Assembly: GCF_000808015.1 (NCBI RefSeq)
Contig: NZ_JWHR01000064.1
Location: 1 to 64,000 of the forward strand
DNA length: 64,000 bases
Direction: 5' to 3'
From: Terrisporobacter othiniensis
GTDB lineage: Bacteria > Bacillota > Clostridia > Peptostreptococcales > Peptostreptococcaceae
The notes under the pieces are model-generated. The model did no database searches, was not told the DNA's origin, and saw nothing but the letters and a program-made list of their open reading frames with translations. Positions 17,278 to 26,856 of the stretch are shown in pieces; position 1 is the stretch's first letter, and each line of letters opens with the position of its first letter. A program made the position numbers and the translations under genes.

Positions 17278-19477
17278 TTTGATTCATTTCTCTTCTTTTT
17301 TCTACTAAGAAAGTAGCTACATTTATACCTTTGCTATTTCTTCCAAAACCTGCATCTACTCCTTGTTCAATGGCTATTTCAGGTGTTACTTGTGTTCCTC
17401 CACAAGCGATCATTACTTTATCTCTTATTCCTTTTTCTATACAATACTCATGTAACTTCTTCATATTTTTATAATGTATATCATCATGGCTTATTATTGT
17501 AGATGCTAATATAGCGTCAGCATTTAATTCTATTGCTGCATCTACTAATTTTTCTACTGGTACTGAAGTTCCTAGATAATGACACTCTATACCATATTTT
17601 TCTATACCACCATGTTTTATATCTATTATTTCTCTTAACCCAACTGAATGCTCATCTTCTCCCACTGTTGCTGCAACAATTTTCATAGGTTTAGCATCTA
17701 TGTCTTCTCTAATTTCTTCATCAGTTAATACTTTCGGTTCTTCTGGTATAACTAAATCATTTATATCTATATCAAAAGGAACTTTACCTTTCATTTCAAT
17801 TCTAGTACCTTCAGATTCATGCATAACTTCTCTACTTATAACTTCAATATCTTCCAAATTCATCTTTTTACCAAATTCAAGAGCTGCAAATTCAGCAGTT
17901 CTTTTATCTGTTGGAAGCATCATTGTTATCATAACAATACCGTCTGCACACCATTCCATCTCAGGCTTTATTTTAGTTCCAAGTCTATATTCTTCTGATT
18001 CTTTTAATCTTGTTTCAACATTATCAAAATCATCAAGTTCATCTATATACACTATTTTTTCAGGATTTTCAAAAGTAGAACCTCCTATTAATGAAGCTGG
18101 ATTATCTATAGCATTTTCATCATATTGAGCTACGTTATTATATCCAAAGTGAGCAGTTACAGGTGCAAAATAATCTTCATCTCTTTCGTAAACAGTGCCT
18201 TCTCCAACTCCTCCTTTTATTTTTCTTGATATTCCATCTCCGTTTCTTTCTGGATAATTTCCTGAATCAACAAAGAATCCTTGCTCAACAGCTTCGAAAT
18301 ATCCACCAGCTTCAATTATTTCTTCCATGTAAAGAACTGCTCTTTCTTTGATTTCTCTAGACTTATCTCTTAATTCACCTACATTTTTAAGTTCTATCAT
18401 ATCCATAAGTCCATCCATACCAATTAAGGCTTGTTTAGCTGTATCACATGCTTCTATATTATAAATATGCCATGGAACATTTCTGCCTTCGTCAGGAGTT
18501 ATAGTTGATTGCACATCTGCCCTAGTTAATACTGATGTTAATAAGTTCAACACATGAGTAACTGTTGCTTCTCTAGTAGATGAATCCATATATTTAGTAT
18601 TCATTTGAGCTCTCATTTTATAGTCACTGAAAAATTCTCTAAGTGCAACAGCATAAGGTAAATCAATTCTTAAACAAGGAGCAGGAGGAGCTGTTGGAGG
18701 AACTGTTGATAAGCAAATATTAGTTTTATCTATCCCTATTTTTTCAGAAAAAATTGAGTTTAAAGCATGTTGAACCATAAGTTCTGGCATTACCTTCCAT
18801 GCTTCTCTTGCAGTTGCATTGGCATTATGAGCTCCATCTATTTGAGCCATATTAGCAAAAGCCATTATTTTTTTAGCTTCACAAGCATCTACAAAAGATC
18901 TTATCATGTTTATATTTCTATATAAAACGTTATATTGTGGATCTTGATGTGCTCCATTTATTCCTTCTTCAGCAAACATTACTGCTACTTCTGGCCCTGC
19001 AATACCACTTACATATGAATGATAATTAATAGGTCTTCCAACTTCTTCTTCTATAAAGTCTAGGGCTTTTCTTTGAGCTCTAACTTGCTTTCTTGTTATC
19101 GGAACACCACCAATACCTTGAGGGGTACCTTCTATAAGTCCATCAAAGTGTGATTGTCCAGCAGTTCTTATAACCATTAAGTGATCTGCACCATGGTGAG
19201 CTGCCATTCTCATTCTTCTTATATCATCTTCAAATCTTCCTGATGCAATTTCAGTAGTTATAACAGGTACTGGTTGAGGGTCTATATTATTAAAATATTT
19301 TGCTGATGGTAATGCAACACCATCTTTTAGAGGTTTTGTAGCTTGCTTGTATTCAAATGGACCCATCTCAAGATTTTCTACATGTTCTCTCCATGTCCAT
19401 CCTCTTCTTTTTGGTCTATATTTGTCTAGATCTTTAAGAATATAATCTATATCTAATTTTTTATTTTCTTTTAGCAT
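17270..19477 (-). CDS. oraE: D-ornithine 4,5-aminomutase, large subunit
   Basis: 735 residues, the length of characterised OraE. With OraS it moves the terminal amino group of D-ornithine to C4, giving 2,4-diaminopentanoate, using adenosylcobalamin and PLP. The C-terminal Rossmann domain carries the cobalamin DxHxxG motif in EDEHSVGL, and 11 residues after that His is the lysine in IDIKHGG, matching the PLP lysine (H618/K629) of the C. sticklandii enzyme. GGTQVTPEIA lies further on. It follows oraS with a one-base gap, so subunit translation is coupled. Confidence 0.97.
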   Translation of the reverse strand: MLKENKKLDIDYILKDLDKYRPKRRGWTWREHVENLEMGPFEYKQATKPLKDGVALPSAKYFNNIDPQPVPVITTEIASGRFEDDIRRMRMAAHHGADHLMVIRTAGQSHFDGLIEGTPQGIGGVPITRKQVRAQRKALDFIEEEVGRPINYHSYVSGIAGPEVAVMFAEEGINGAHQDPQYNVLYRNINMIRSFVDACEAKKIMAFANMAQIDGAHNANATAREAWKVMPELMVQHALNSIFSEKIGIDKTNICLSTVPPTAPPAPCLRIDLPYAVALREFFSDYKMRAQMNTKYMDSSTREATVTHVLNLLTSVLTRADVQSTITPDEGRNVPWHIYNIEACDTAKQALIGMDGLMDMIELKNVGELRDKSREIKERAVLYMEEIIEAGGYFEAVEQGFFVDSGNYPERNGDGISRKIKGGVGEGTVYERDEDYFAPVTAHFGYNNVAQYDENAIDNPASLIGGSTFENPEKIVYIDELDDFDNVETRLKESEEYRLGTKIKPEMEWCADGIVMITMMLPTDKRTAEFAALEFGKKMNLEDIEVISREVMHESEGTRIEMKGKVPFDIDINDLVIPEEPKVLTDEEIREDIDAKPMKIVAATVGEDEHSVGLREIIDIKHGGIEKYGIECHYLGTSVPVEKLVDAAIELNADAILASTIISHDDIHYKNMKKLHEYCIEKGIRDKVMIACGGTQVTPEIAIEQGVDAGFGRNSKGINVATFLVEKRREMNQNV

Positions 19478-19478
19478 T

Positions 19479-19880
19479 CTACTTTTCCCCCTCTCCAGTT
19501 ACTTCCATAGTTGATTTTTCATTGTTATGAAATAAATCTACTACTTCATCCCAACCTTCACCATCTATTAACATTAATCCTGCTTCTCTAACTGTTATCC
19601 CTTTTTTCATTGCTAATTTATAAACTACATGACCAGCACCTTTTCCTATTAATCCTCTTTCCATAACTCCCTCTAATATTGGTTTTACTTCAAGAGAAGA
19701 AAATCCCATTCTAAGTAAAATAGATCTTTCTATTGATGGTGTTGTATTTTTTCTACCTAATTCTACCATTGGCTCAACTATTTGGCTTGCTAATTGCCAG
19801 AATCTGTCTTTTAGTTGTTGATCACTTAGTTCTTGAAGATGTTTTCTTCTAACTTCAAAATCATCTTGTCTTTTTTCCAT
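19479..19880 (-). CDS. oraS: D-ornithine 4,5-aminomutase, small subunit
   Basis: 133 residues, slightly longer than the roughly 121-residue C. sticklandii OraS, with an extended acidic C-terminus (EKSTMEVTGEGEK). It has no cofactor motifs; the small subunit supports assembly and activity of OraE. Recognised by the helical N-terminus (RRKHLQELSDQQLKDRFWQL) and the GLIGKGAGHVVYKLA stretch, and by position directly before oraE. GGGGGAATATAT precedes ATG. Confidence 0.95.
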   Translation of the reverse strand: MEKRQDDFEVRRKHLQELSDQQLKDRFWQLASQIVEPMVELGRKNTTPSIERSILLRMGFSSLEVKPILEGVMERGLIGKGAGHVVYKLAMKKGITVREAGLMLIDGEGWDEVVDLFHNNEKSTMEVTGEGEK

Positions 19881-19949
19881 ATATATTCCCCCTCATTTAT
19901 TTACCACTATAACTATGGTTTTCACCTATTTATATTTATTTAATAACTC

Positions 19950-21383
19950 CTATTTCAAATTATCTAAAACTTCTATTACAAACTCTCTAGAAGTCTTTGT
20001 CTCTTTCATTAGAAACTCAATATCTTCATTACTTAGATTATCGACATCATCTATTTTATTGTTTAATACACAATTTTTTATATAAGATCTTCTTATTTTA
20101 TTCATATCAACATCTACACATTTTAATAGTTCTGGACTTTGTGGTAGTATTAAATTTTCACCAGCGATTTCATCTTTTGGATTACCAAATTTTATTTCTA
20201 TTCCATTTTCTCTGGCGAAAGTAAGTTGAGGATTAATATGCTTTCCAGCTCCAGTGTATTCAGTTTCTTGAACTACTATAATTTTATCCTCATCTAACTC
20301 TTGTGCTAAAGAAAATGCTGCTGTTAAAGATGTATTTCCTGCAGGACCTCTTTCAATACCTTCTAACTGTGCCAACAACTCAGTTATATAAAATACCTCT
20401 CCTTGTTTAACTAACACATATCTATCCATATATCTAAGTGGTCTAGCTGCTGATCTAGGAACATCAGATCTATCTGGCCATGTACAAAATGGAATTCCAA
20501 AACCTGTATGTCCTGTAGTAAAGGATTTTCTATTAAACTGACTGTCACTAGCCATATGTAATCCTTTTAAGTCAACGCTAGCGCCTACAACTTGAGTATT
20601 CAAAGCATCAGCTTTTATTAAGCCTCTTGCTGTTCCTGTAAGGTTGCCACCGCCTGCATTAGTACAAACAACTACATCAGGATTTTTTCCATATTTTTGT
20701 TTAAATTGAGTAGATAATTCATCTCCTAAAGTTTCAACACCAGCTATACCAAATGGAGAATATAAAGAAGCATTAAAATATCCTGTTTCCTCAAGTAAAG
20801 CTAAAAATGTATAAAATAACTCTGGCCCAACTGTTAATTGAACAACTTCTGCACCATAAGCTTCACATTTTCTTGCTTTTTCAATAATTTCTGGCTGTCC
20901 TATTCCCTTTGAATCATAGCACTCTTGAACTATTATACATTTTAAACCTTGCATAGCTGCTTGAGATGCTACGGCCGCACCATAATTACCACTAGTTGCT
21001 GCTATTACACCTTTATATCCCATTTTTTTTGCATGGTATACAGCAGTAGCTGCTCTTCTTGCTTTGAAACTACCAGAAGCATTCATTGCCTCATCTTTTA
21101 TAAAAATTCTAGCTCCTTTTCCTTTTGGAGCACATTTTCTTGCTAACTTAGTTAAATTTTTAAGTTCTATTACTGGAGTGTTCCCTACAGCATATTGTGA
21201 TTGAATAGACTCTATCTCTTCAAGTGTGTATCCAGTTTCACTCATCATTTTTTCATAATCAAATCCAATACCATTTTCTTCAAAAGTAGAATAATCTAAT
21301 CCTATGGCATTTTTCATTATTTCATTTTTTCTACCCATAACAGCTTCATAACTCATATCTTTTTGTAAAACACTACTACTCAT
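19950..21383 (-). CDS. ortB: 2-amino-4-oxopentanoate thiolase, beta subunit
   Basis: 477 residues from the ATG at 21383, which has GGAGGTGAAG just upstream; a longer reading to 21398 ignores that site. OrtAB cleaves 2-amino-4-oxopentanoate with CoA to alanine and acetyl-CoA. OrtB is a PLP enzyme of the threonine-synthase fold: Schiff-base lysine K107 in ASGSFKARR, the substrate loop ATSGNYGAAV, and the phosphate-binding NAGGGNLTG. Its ATG overlaps the ortA stop by eight bases. Confidence 0.95.
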   Translation of the reverse strand: MSSSVLQKDMSYEAVMGRKNEIMKNAIGLDYSTFEENGIGFDYEKMMSETGYTLEEIESIQSQYAVGNTPVIELKNLTKLARKCAPKGKGARIFIKDEAMNASGSFKARRAATAVYHAKKMGYKGVIAATSGNYGAAVASQAAMQGLKCIIVQECYDSKGIGQPEIIEKARKCEAYGAEVVQLTVGPELFYTFLALLEETGYFNASLYSPFGIAGVETLGDELSTQFKQKYGKNPDVVVCTNAGGGNLTGTARGLIKADALNTQVVGASVDLKGLHMASDSQFNRKSFTTGHTGFGIPFCTWPDRSDVPRSAARPLRYMDRYVLVKQGEVFYITELLAQLEGIERGPAGNTSLTAAFSLAQELDEDKIIVVQETEYTGAGKHINPQLTFARENGIEIKFGNPKDEIAGENLILPQSPELLKCVDVDMNKIRRSYIKNCVLNNKIDDVDNLSNEDIEFLMKETKTSREFVIEVLDNLK

Positions 21384-21684
21384 TATCTTCACCTCCAAAT
21401 AATATTTCCTTTGCTTGAATTCCTATTTGAAGTAACTCTGGTATGCACTTACCATAGTCATGAGTATAATATGGATTTACTTGAACTAAATTACCTTTTA
21501 CAAGTCTTCCTGTTATAGTTTTTACTTCAACCAAATCCCCTATATTAGCATCTTTTTGTATAAATCCTTTTACCCACATTTCCAATGGCACTTTCTTAGT
21601 ATCATCTGGAACTTGTGGAGCTCTTTCATCAGGTGTTAATACTAGATTGTGTATAATAACCCAATCATTACATTTTGCATCCAT
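21376..21684 (-). CDS. ortA: 2-amino-4-oxopentanoate thiolase, alpha subunit
   Basis: 102 residues, the typical size of OrtA. It pairs with OrtB to form the AKP thiolase. Recognised by WVIIHNLVLTPDERAPQVPD at the N-terminus, WVKGFIQKDANIGD, and the VNPYYTHDYGKCIPELLQIG block, whose HDYG and nearby Cys are conserved. A GGGGGAG ribosome site precedes the ATG. It lies between ord and ortB as in other ornithine fermenters. Confidence 0.95.
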   Translation of the reverse strand: MDAKCNDWVIIHNLVLTPDERAPQVPDDTKKVPLEMWVKGFIQKDANIGDLVEVKTITGRLVKGNLVQVNPYYTHDYGKCIPELLQIGIQAKEILFGGEDNE

Positions 21685-21729
21685 TTTGTTCTCCCCCTTT
21701 GCCTACTATCTAATTTTCAACTTCAATCC

Positions 21730-22800
21730 TTATATCTCTACTGTTGCATCTTCTTCTAATTCAACTTCTATTTGATCTCTTACATCACCCATTATTGCTC
21801 TTGGTACTGGTATATCTAACATAGTTTTTAGACCTGGTCTTGCATTTATTATTAGAGGTATAGAGTTTACTATCATTGCATATGTTCCTATTCCTCCAGG
21901 TATTTCAGGGTTTATTTGTAAATCTATATTTGGTATTCCTTTTATTGATATATAATCTCCTGTTTTAGTTCCTTCAGCTTCTGGTATTATTTGTTGTGGA
22001 TGTTCCATTTCTACTAAAGCTTTTCCATTTACATATCCGTATCCGCATTGTCTACAACCAGCAACATTTCCTGCTAAAGCTTCTCCATATTTAGACTGTC
22101 TGTCTACTGTAGTCATTATCGGCTCTTTTGTTTGCTCTATTTTATCTAACTTCCATCCTAGTCCATCTGCAATCATATTTATTGATTCCACAAATCCGAC
22201 ATGACCTGCTATTGTATTATTTTCTACACCTTTTAAGAATTCTTCTTTACTTACACCTACTCCTTGTTCTACCATAACTGCTTTTCCAAATGGAGATAAA
22301 TCATTTACTCTTTTAGCACTTATACTATTAACTTCTTCGCAAGTTCCTGATAAAGCTAAAACTAATAAATCTAATACAAATCCTGGATTTATACCTGTTC
22401 CTAAAACACTTACACCATTCTCTTTTGCAACTTCATCCATTTTTTTAGCTAAGTCTGGATCATCAGCTTGTGGATATGCCATTTGTTCAGCAGTAGAAAT
22501 AACATTAATTTTTTTCTCTAATAGATAAATTATTTTATCAAAAGCTTTTTTTGTAAAAGAGTCAGTCGCTAATAAAACAACATCACAACTTTTTTCTGTA
22601 AAAGCTTCTTCATAGTTCCCATTTATAATAACTTCGTTTCTATCTCCTCTTTCTATATCTAAGACATCATATATGCTTTTACCTGCAGTACTTCTGCTGC
22701 AAACTGATACTATTTCCATACCATCTTTTTTTAATATCATATTTGCCATTCCTGTTCCCATTGCTCCAAATCCCCAAATTCCTATTCTTACTTTTCTCAT
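21730..22800 (-). CDS. ord: 2,4-diaminopentanoate dehydrogenase
   Basis: 356 residues. It oxidatively deaminates (2R,4S)-2,4-diaminopentanoate to 2-amino-4-oxopentanoate with NAD(P)+. The N-terminal Rossmann fold shows GIWGFGAMGTG and the dihydrodipicolinate-reductase-like middle region GTGINPGFVLDLL. It is the first gene of the ornithine operon; GGGAGG precedes ATG, and a sigma-54 promoter motif lies 50-67 bases upstream. Confidence 0.95.
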   Translation of the reverse strand: MRKVRIGIWGFGAMGTGMANMILKKDGMEIVSVCSRSTAGKSIYDVLDIERGDRNEVIINGNYEEAFTEKSCDVVLLATDSFTKKAFDKIIYLLEKKINVISTAEQMAYPQADDPDLAKKMDEVAKENGVSVLGTGINPGFVLDLLVLALSGTCEEVNSISAKRVNDLSPFGKAVMVEQGVGVSKEEFLKGVENNTIAGHVGFVESINMIADGLGWKLDKIEQTKEPIMTTVDRQSKYGEALAGNVAGCRQCGYGYVNGKALVEMEHPQQIIPEAEGTKTGDYISIKGIPNIDLQINPEIPGGIGTYAMIVNSIPLIINARPGLKTMLDIPVPRAIMGDVRDQIEVELEEDATVEI

Positions 22801-22849
22801 TACTAAATCCTCCCAAATAAATTATTTTAATTTTCTTACAATTTTTATA

Positions 22850-22867
22850 AAGCACAAATTATGCCAA
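22850..22867 (-). promoter_or_regulatory. Sigma-54 (-24/-12) promoter of the ornithine operon
   Basis: The minus strand reads TTGGCATAATTTGTGCTT, with GG (22865-22864) and GC (22853-22852) separated by exactly ten bases, the invariant spacing of RpoN promoters. No sigma-A pair of similar quality is seen before ord, and the next gene upstream encodes a sigma-54 activator. Confidence 0.8.
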
Positions 22868-22900
22868 CTTTAAATTATTAAGCTTAATTTTTTTTTAACA

Positions 22901-22950
22901 ATAAAAAGAGCAAAAAAATTTGCGTAAGCAAAACTTTTTGCTCTTTTTAT
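22901..22950 (-). terminator. Terminator of the sigma-54 activator gene
   Basis: Arms 22901-22916 and 22935-22950 form a 16-bp stem that overlaps the stop codon of the activator gene; on the minus strand it ends in TTTTTATTGTT. The loop contains TTTGC-N4-GCAAA (22919-22932), which could double as an activator-binding site for the ord promoter. Confidence 0.8.
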
Positions 22951-24356
22951 TTATTAAAATTTTTTATATTATACTTTTTCATTTTATACTGCAAATTTTG
23001 CCTATTTATTCCCAGAATAGCTGCTGCCTTACTAATATTGTATCCCGTTTTTTCTAAAGATTCTATTATATATCCTTCTTCTATATCTCCTATAATATGA
23101 TCTAATGTTTTGTATTCTAAATCGTCCAAAGAATAGCCATCATTTATTTTTTTTTCTTTCAAATTATAATAATCATTTAAATGAATCATTTCAGGAACTA
23201 TATTTTTTTCATTGTCCATCATACTCATAGTTGAATATATTACATTTTCTAATTCCCTTACATTTCCTTGCCAACTATGTTTTTTTAAATAATTAATACT
23301 ATCATAAGAAATACCCTTTACGTTCTTGTTCAATTTTTTATTATATTTTTTAATAAACATATCACAAAGCAATGATATGTCTTCTTTTCTTTCTCTTAAT
23401 GGTGGTATTTCTATATTTATTACATTCAGTCTATAGTATAAATCTCTTCTTATTTTATTTTCGTTTAATATTTGAGTTGGACTTTCATTAGTTGTCGCTA
23501 TAACTCTAACATCAACAGGTATGTCTTTTGTTCCTCCGACTCTTCTAACATAACCTTCCTGTAACACTCTAAGTAGTTTTGCCTGTAAAGCCATAGGCAT
23601 TGAATTTATTTCGTCTAATAATAAAGTTCCTTTGTTGGCTTGTTCAAACAAACCAGGCCTATCGACTGCTCCCGTAAATCCTCCTTTTATAGTTCCAAAA
23701 AGTATTCCTTCAAATAAAGATTCTGGTAGCGCTGCACAATTTTGTGCTATAAAAGGATGTTCTTTTCTATTACTAGCATAATGTATAGATTGGCTAATTA
23801 ATTCTTTACCAGTTCCAGTTTCTCCATATATAAAAACTGATGCATCAGACTTGCTTGCTTTCTCACACTTTTTAATAGAAGCTTTCATCAACTTACTGTT
23901 TCCTATAATATCTTCAAATCTATATCTTCCTTCTAATTTATTTTCTTTATTTGTTGAATTATTTTTTAAGTTTGTTACTTGCTTAGATAAAGTTTCTATT
24001 GTTGTAATATCCTTTGATATTTCTAAAGCACCTATGAAATCATTGCCATTTATAATTGGGATTGTAGTATTTAACGTAGTTATTTCTTTTCCATTTTTAT
24101 CAACATATCTCTGCATATTATTTTCTATGGTCTTTTTTTTATTTAGTACCTCTAACAATGTGCTATTTTTTATATTCATTTCATCAACAATATCCACAAA
24201 TGACTTACTCATTACATAATTTTTACTCATTTTTTCTATTTTTTCCATACAGTCATTATAGATTATTGTTTTACCCTTATTGTCTATAAAATGTATCCCC
24301 TCATCAATATTTATTAATATTTCCCTCATTAATATTTCATATAGTTCTAAATTCAA
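22947..24356 (-). CDS. Sigma-54-dependent activator (PAS-AAA+-Fis)
   Basis: 469 residues from a TTG at 24356, chosen because GGAGGGGGAG lies eight bases before it. A PAS-like sensor occupies about residues 1-120, the AAA+ domain about 145-375, and a Fis-type helix-turn-helix about 415-460 (NISKAAAILGINRQNLQYKM). Walker A GETGTGKE and Walker B GTLLLDEI are intact. The sigma-54 contact loop reads GGFTGA rather than GAFTGA, a variation in the second residue. It resembles RocR-type arginine/ornithine activators. Its position and the sigma-54 promoter beyond its terminator make it the probable ornithine-operon activator; the ligand is not shown. Confidence 0.9.
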   Translation of the reverse strand: MNLELYEILMREILINIDEGIHFIDNKGKTIIYNDCMEKIEKMSKNYVMSKSFVDIVDEMNIKNSTLLEVLNKKKTIENNMQRYVDKNGKEITTLNTTIPIINGNDFIGALEISKDITTIETLSKQVTNLKNNSTNKENKLEGRYRFEDIIGNSKLMKASIKKCEKASKSDASVFIYGETGTGKELISQSIHYASNRKEHPFIAQNCAALPESLFEGILFGTIKGGFTGAVDRPGLFEQANKGTLLLDEINSMPMALQAKLLRVLQEGYVRRVGGTKDIPVDVRVIATTNESPTQILNENKIRRDLYYRLNVINIEIPPLRERKEDISLLCDMFIKKYNKKLNKNVKGISYDSINYLKKHSWQGNVRELENVIYSTMSMMDNEKNIVPEMIHLNDYYNLKEKKINDGYSLDDLEYKTLDHIIGDIEEGYIIESLEKTGYNISKAAAILGINRQNLQYKMKKYNIKNFNK

Positions 24357-24399
24357 TAGCTCCCCCTCCAAAATAACTGACTTAATTATGAATTTTTTA

Positions 24400-25002
24400 T
24401 TATTCTATAAGATCACTTATTTCTTTTACGTAATTTATCACCGCTCCATTTAACTCTTCTTGAAATACTTTATTTTCACTAAACGGTACTTCATCACTAT
24501 TGCTCATATAAACATTTGAAATTAATTTAGTATTTATACACTTAAAAAATAAATCCATTACAAGTTGTCCGCCTAAAAATTGATTTTCATATTTAGGTTG
24601 GCCTCCTACAGCTATAAACATTCCTCTTCGTTCTTTTTTTACATCTATAGAAGGCTGCTTTAATATATATTTACTTGAGTAAAATGCTTGAGTTCTATCT
24701 ACTAATGTTTTTATTTTTGTTGAAATACTTTGGAAGAACATTGGACTTACTACAATAGTCCCTATGGATTTATCAAATTCTTCATATAAAGGTGTCATAT
24801 CATCTTTTATTACACATTTTCCAGTTCTTTCGCAGTATCCGCAGGCTATGCAATAATCTATATTCATTTTGTAAATATTTAATACTTCGTAGTTAATTTG
24901 ATTTTCATCTAATTTATTAGTTATGTTTTCAATTATTTTACTACAATTTTTACTTCTTCTAGGACTGCCATTAATAATCAAAACTTTATGCTTTTTATCC
25001 AT
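24400..25002 (-). CDS. Flavodoxin-like NAD(P)H oxidoreductase
   Basis: 200 residues of the NADPH-dependent FMN reductase/iron-sulfur flavoprotein group. The N-terminal FMN loop is INGSPRRSKNCS. CIACGYCERTGKCVIKDDM at about 51-69 carries four cysteines, as in iron-sulfur flavoproteins, though the spacing is not that of a ferredoxin. The flavin-binding VVSPMFFQSIS follows. It lies eight bases after the SpoIIE-type phosphatase gene and before the sigma-54 activator, so the three are likely cotranscribed. Substrate unknown. Confidence 0.8.
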   Translation of the reverse strand: MDKKHKVLIINGSPRRSKNCSKIIENITNKLDENQINYEVLNIYKMNIDYCIACGYCERTGKCVIKDDMTPLYEEFDKSIGTIVVSPMFFQSISTKIKTLVDRTQAFYSSKYILKQPSIDVKKERRGMFIAVGGQPKYENQFLGGQLVMDLFFKCINTKLISNVYMSNSDEVPFSENKVFQEELNGAVINYVKEISDLIE

Positions 25003-25010
25003 AACCCCTC

Positions 25011-26777
25011 CTATATATTCTTTAGCATTAGAATTAAAATATCATCATCAAAATTATCATTTCCAGTAAATTTTTCTGTTTCTTTTTTTAGATTTTCTAC
25101 AATTTTATTTTTATTATTTTTATAATTACTTTTAACAAAGTTCTTTAGTCTGTCTAAACCAAACTCTTCTTTATACTGATTCTTGATCTCTAAAGTTCCA
25201 TCTGTAAACATAAATACCATAGGGTAATTTTCTATACTAAATGTATTACTATGATATTCTCCATCTGGTAATACCCCTATAGGGATTCCTTTTTTGCAAT
25301 TAAGACTTTCCACAAGTTCACCATTATCATCAATAATTATAGGACTATAGTGTCCTGCATTAGAAACAGACAATATATTTCTTTCTGTATCAAATACATT
25401 TATTAAAGCTGTGGCAAATACACCCATCTTATCGAACTCATCATATAATATTTTGTTTAAATGTGTAGCTATTTCACCAGGTGTTTTATATTGATAACAC
25501 AATGTTTTAAAAGCTCCTTTTATCATTGCAACCATGTAGTTCGCAACAATACCATGCCCCATTACATCTGCTATAATAAAAGCTACTCTTTTATCATCAA
25601 TTTTGTGAGCATAGTAAAAATCCCCACCTACGACTGTTGCTGGTCTATGATAAAATTCTAACTCTTTCTCATAATTACACTTTATTTTACTATCGTTCAT
25701 AATAAGTTTTTGCTGTTTATTAAGAATATTTAGTTCCTTAGCAATTAATTTATGTTTTACATTTTGCTCACTATAGTCATAAAGTTGCATAGCAACTGTA
25801 ACTTGCTTTGATAATATACTTAATATATTTAAATCATCATCTTCATACTTTTTACCATCTGTACATAAAATTACACCTATTGATTCAGATTCATTAGATA
25901 ACTTATAGAAAATATACGTATCTACATTTAAAGTTATTTCTCTTTCTAGATTTGTATCATTTACATATAATCCCGGAACATTTTTTGATAAAAGTAACTT
26001 AATAGTATCTTCTACATTGGTATCTCTTTCATCAAGTTTACAATAAGATCTAAATATTTTATTTTTACAATTATTCTTATCTATTAAAATAACTGAATCT
26101 CTACTATTTGTAATTTTCTTAGCTATTTCACTCAAATGTACTAAAAACTCATCTATATTTTTATTTTGATAAAGTTTTCTTGTAGCTTCACTTATTAGTT
26201 CTAAAGAATTTCTAAGTTTATCTATTATAAAATTCTTTTCACTATTTTTTTCTGTTATTTCTATAGATAAAGCTATTAGGGATGCTATGGAAGAGACGAA
26301 ATCTATATCTTCATCCTTTAAAACATCACTCTCATCTAAAAAACAAGTCATAAAACCTACTACTTTTTTATTATATATTAAGGGAAATACAATCCTTCCT
26401 GTATAGTGTTCATGATTTGCCAAGTCTCTTTCCTTTATAGCTCTTTCATCTTCAAAAACATTTTTTATATAAATAATTTTTTTATATTCTACTGCATCGT
26501 GAATATACTCAGGATAATCTTCATAAAAATCAAACTTCACACCCTTGGCATCCTTAGATTTAAAAGTTTGCTTTATGTATTCCAGGCTATTTGAACATAC
26601 TAGATAAGCATGCTCATAGTCATTGTTATAAAATAAATTAACACAAGCTTTTCTAGGAAAAACTACTTCAAGCATTTTTTCTATTATTTTGTCCTTTATC
26701 TCAAAGAAATTAGTAGACTCTGCAACTAATGAAGATATCTCTACTAAATTTTTCATCTTCATACTAATATTGCTCAT
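25011..26777 (-). CDS. GAF-domain PP2C (SpoIIE/RsbU) phosphatase
   Basis: 588 residues, soluble. A GAF domain lies at about 20-170, a second GAF-like region at about 200-335, and a C-terminal SpoIIE-type Ser/Thr phosphatase domain at about 375-588 with metal-binding VVGGDFYYA, IIADVMGHGI and FMFTDGTLEI. Such proteins dephosphorylate anti-anti-sigma factors in partner-switching pathways. No STAS or anti-sigma gene is next to it, so its target must be encoded elsewhere or differ. Its company (flavodoxin-like protein, then a sigma-54 activator) is unusual. GGAGGGAAGGA precedes ATG. Confidence 0.88.
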   Translation of the reverse strand: MSNISMKMKNLVEISSLVAESTNFFEIKDKIIEKMLEVVFPRKACVNLFYNNDYEHAYLVCSNSLEYIKQTFKSKDAKGVKFDFYEDYPEYIHDAVEYKKIIYIKNVFEDERAIKERDLANHEHYTGRIVFPLIYNKKVVGFMTCFLDESDVLKDEDIDFVSSIASLIALSIEITEKNSEKNFIIDKLRNSLELISEATRKLYQNKNIDEFLVHLSEIAKKITNSRDSVILIDKNNCKNKIFRSYCKLDERDTNVEDTIKLLLSKNVPGLYVNDTNLEREITLNVDTYIFYKLSNESESIGVILCTDGKKYEDDDLNILSILSKQVTVAMQLYDYSEQNVKHKLIAKELNILNKQQKLIMNDSKIKCNYEKELEFYHRPATVVGGDFYYAHKIDDKRVAFIIADVMGHGIVANYMVAMIKGAFKTLCYQYKTPGEIATHLNKILYDEFDKMGVFATALINVFDTERNILSVSNAGHYSPIIIDDNGELVESLNCKKGIPIGVLPDGEYHSNTFSIENYPMVFMFTDGTLEIKNQYKEEFGLDRLKNFVKSNYKNNKNKIVENLKKETEKFTGNDNFDDDILILMLKNI

Positions 26778-26856
26778 AAATACATCCTTCCCTCCTATAA
26801 GATTTCCTTTTTCTAGAACTTATTGTAACATATTATCTTTTATTTATATATACAAA

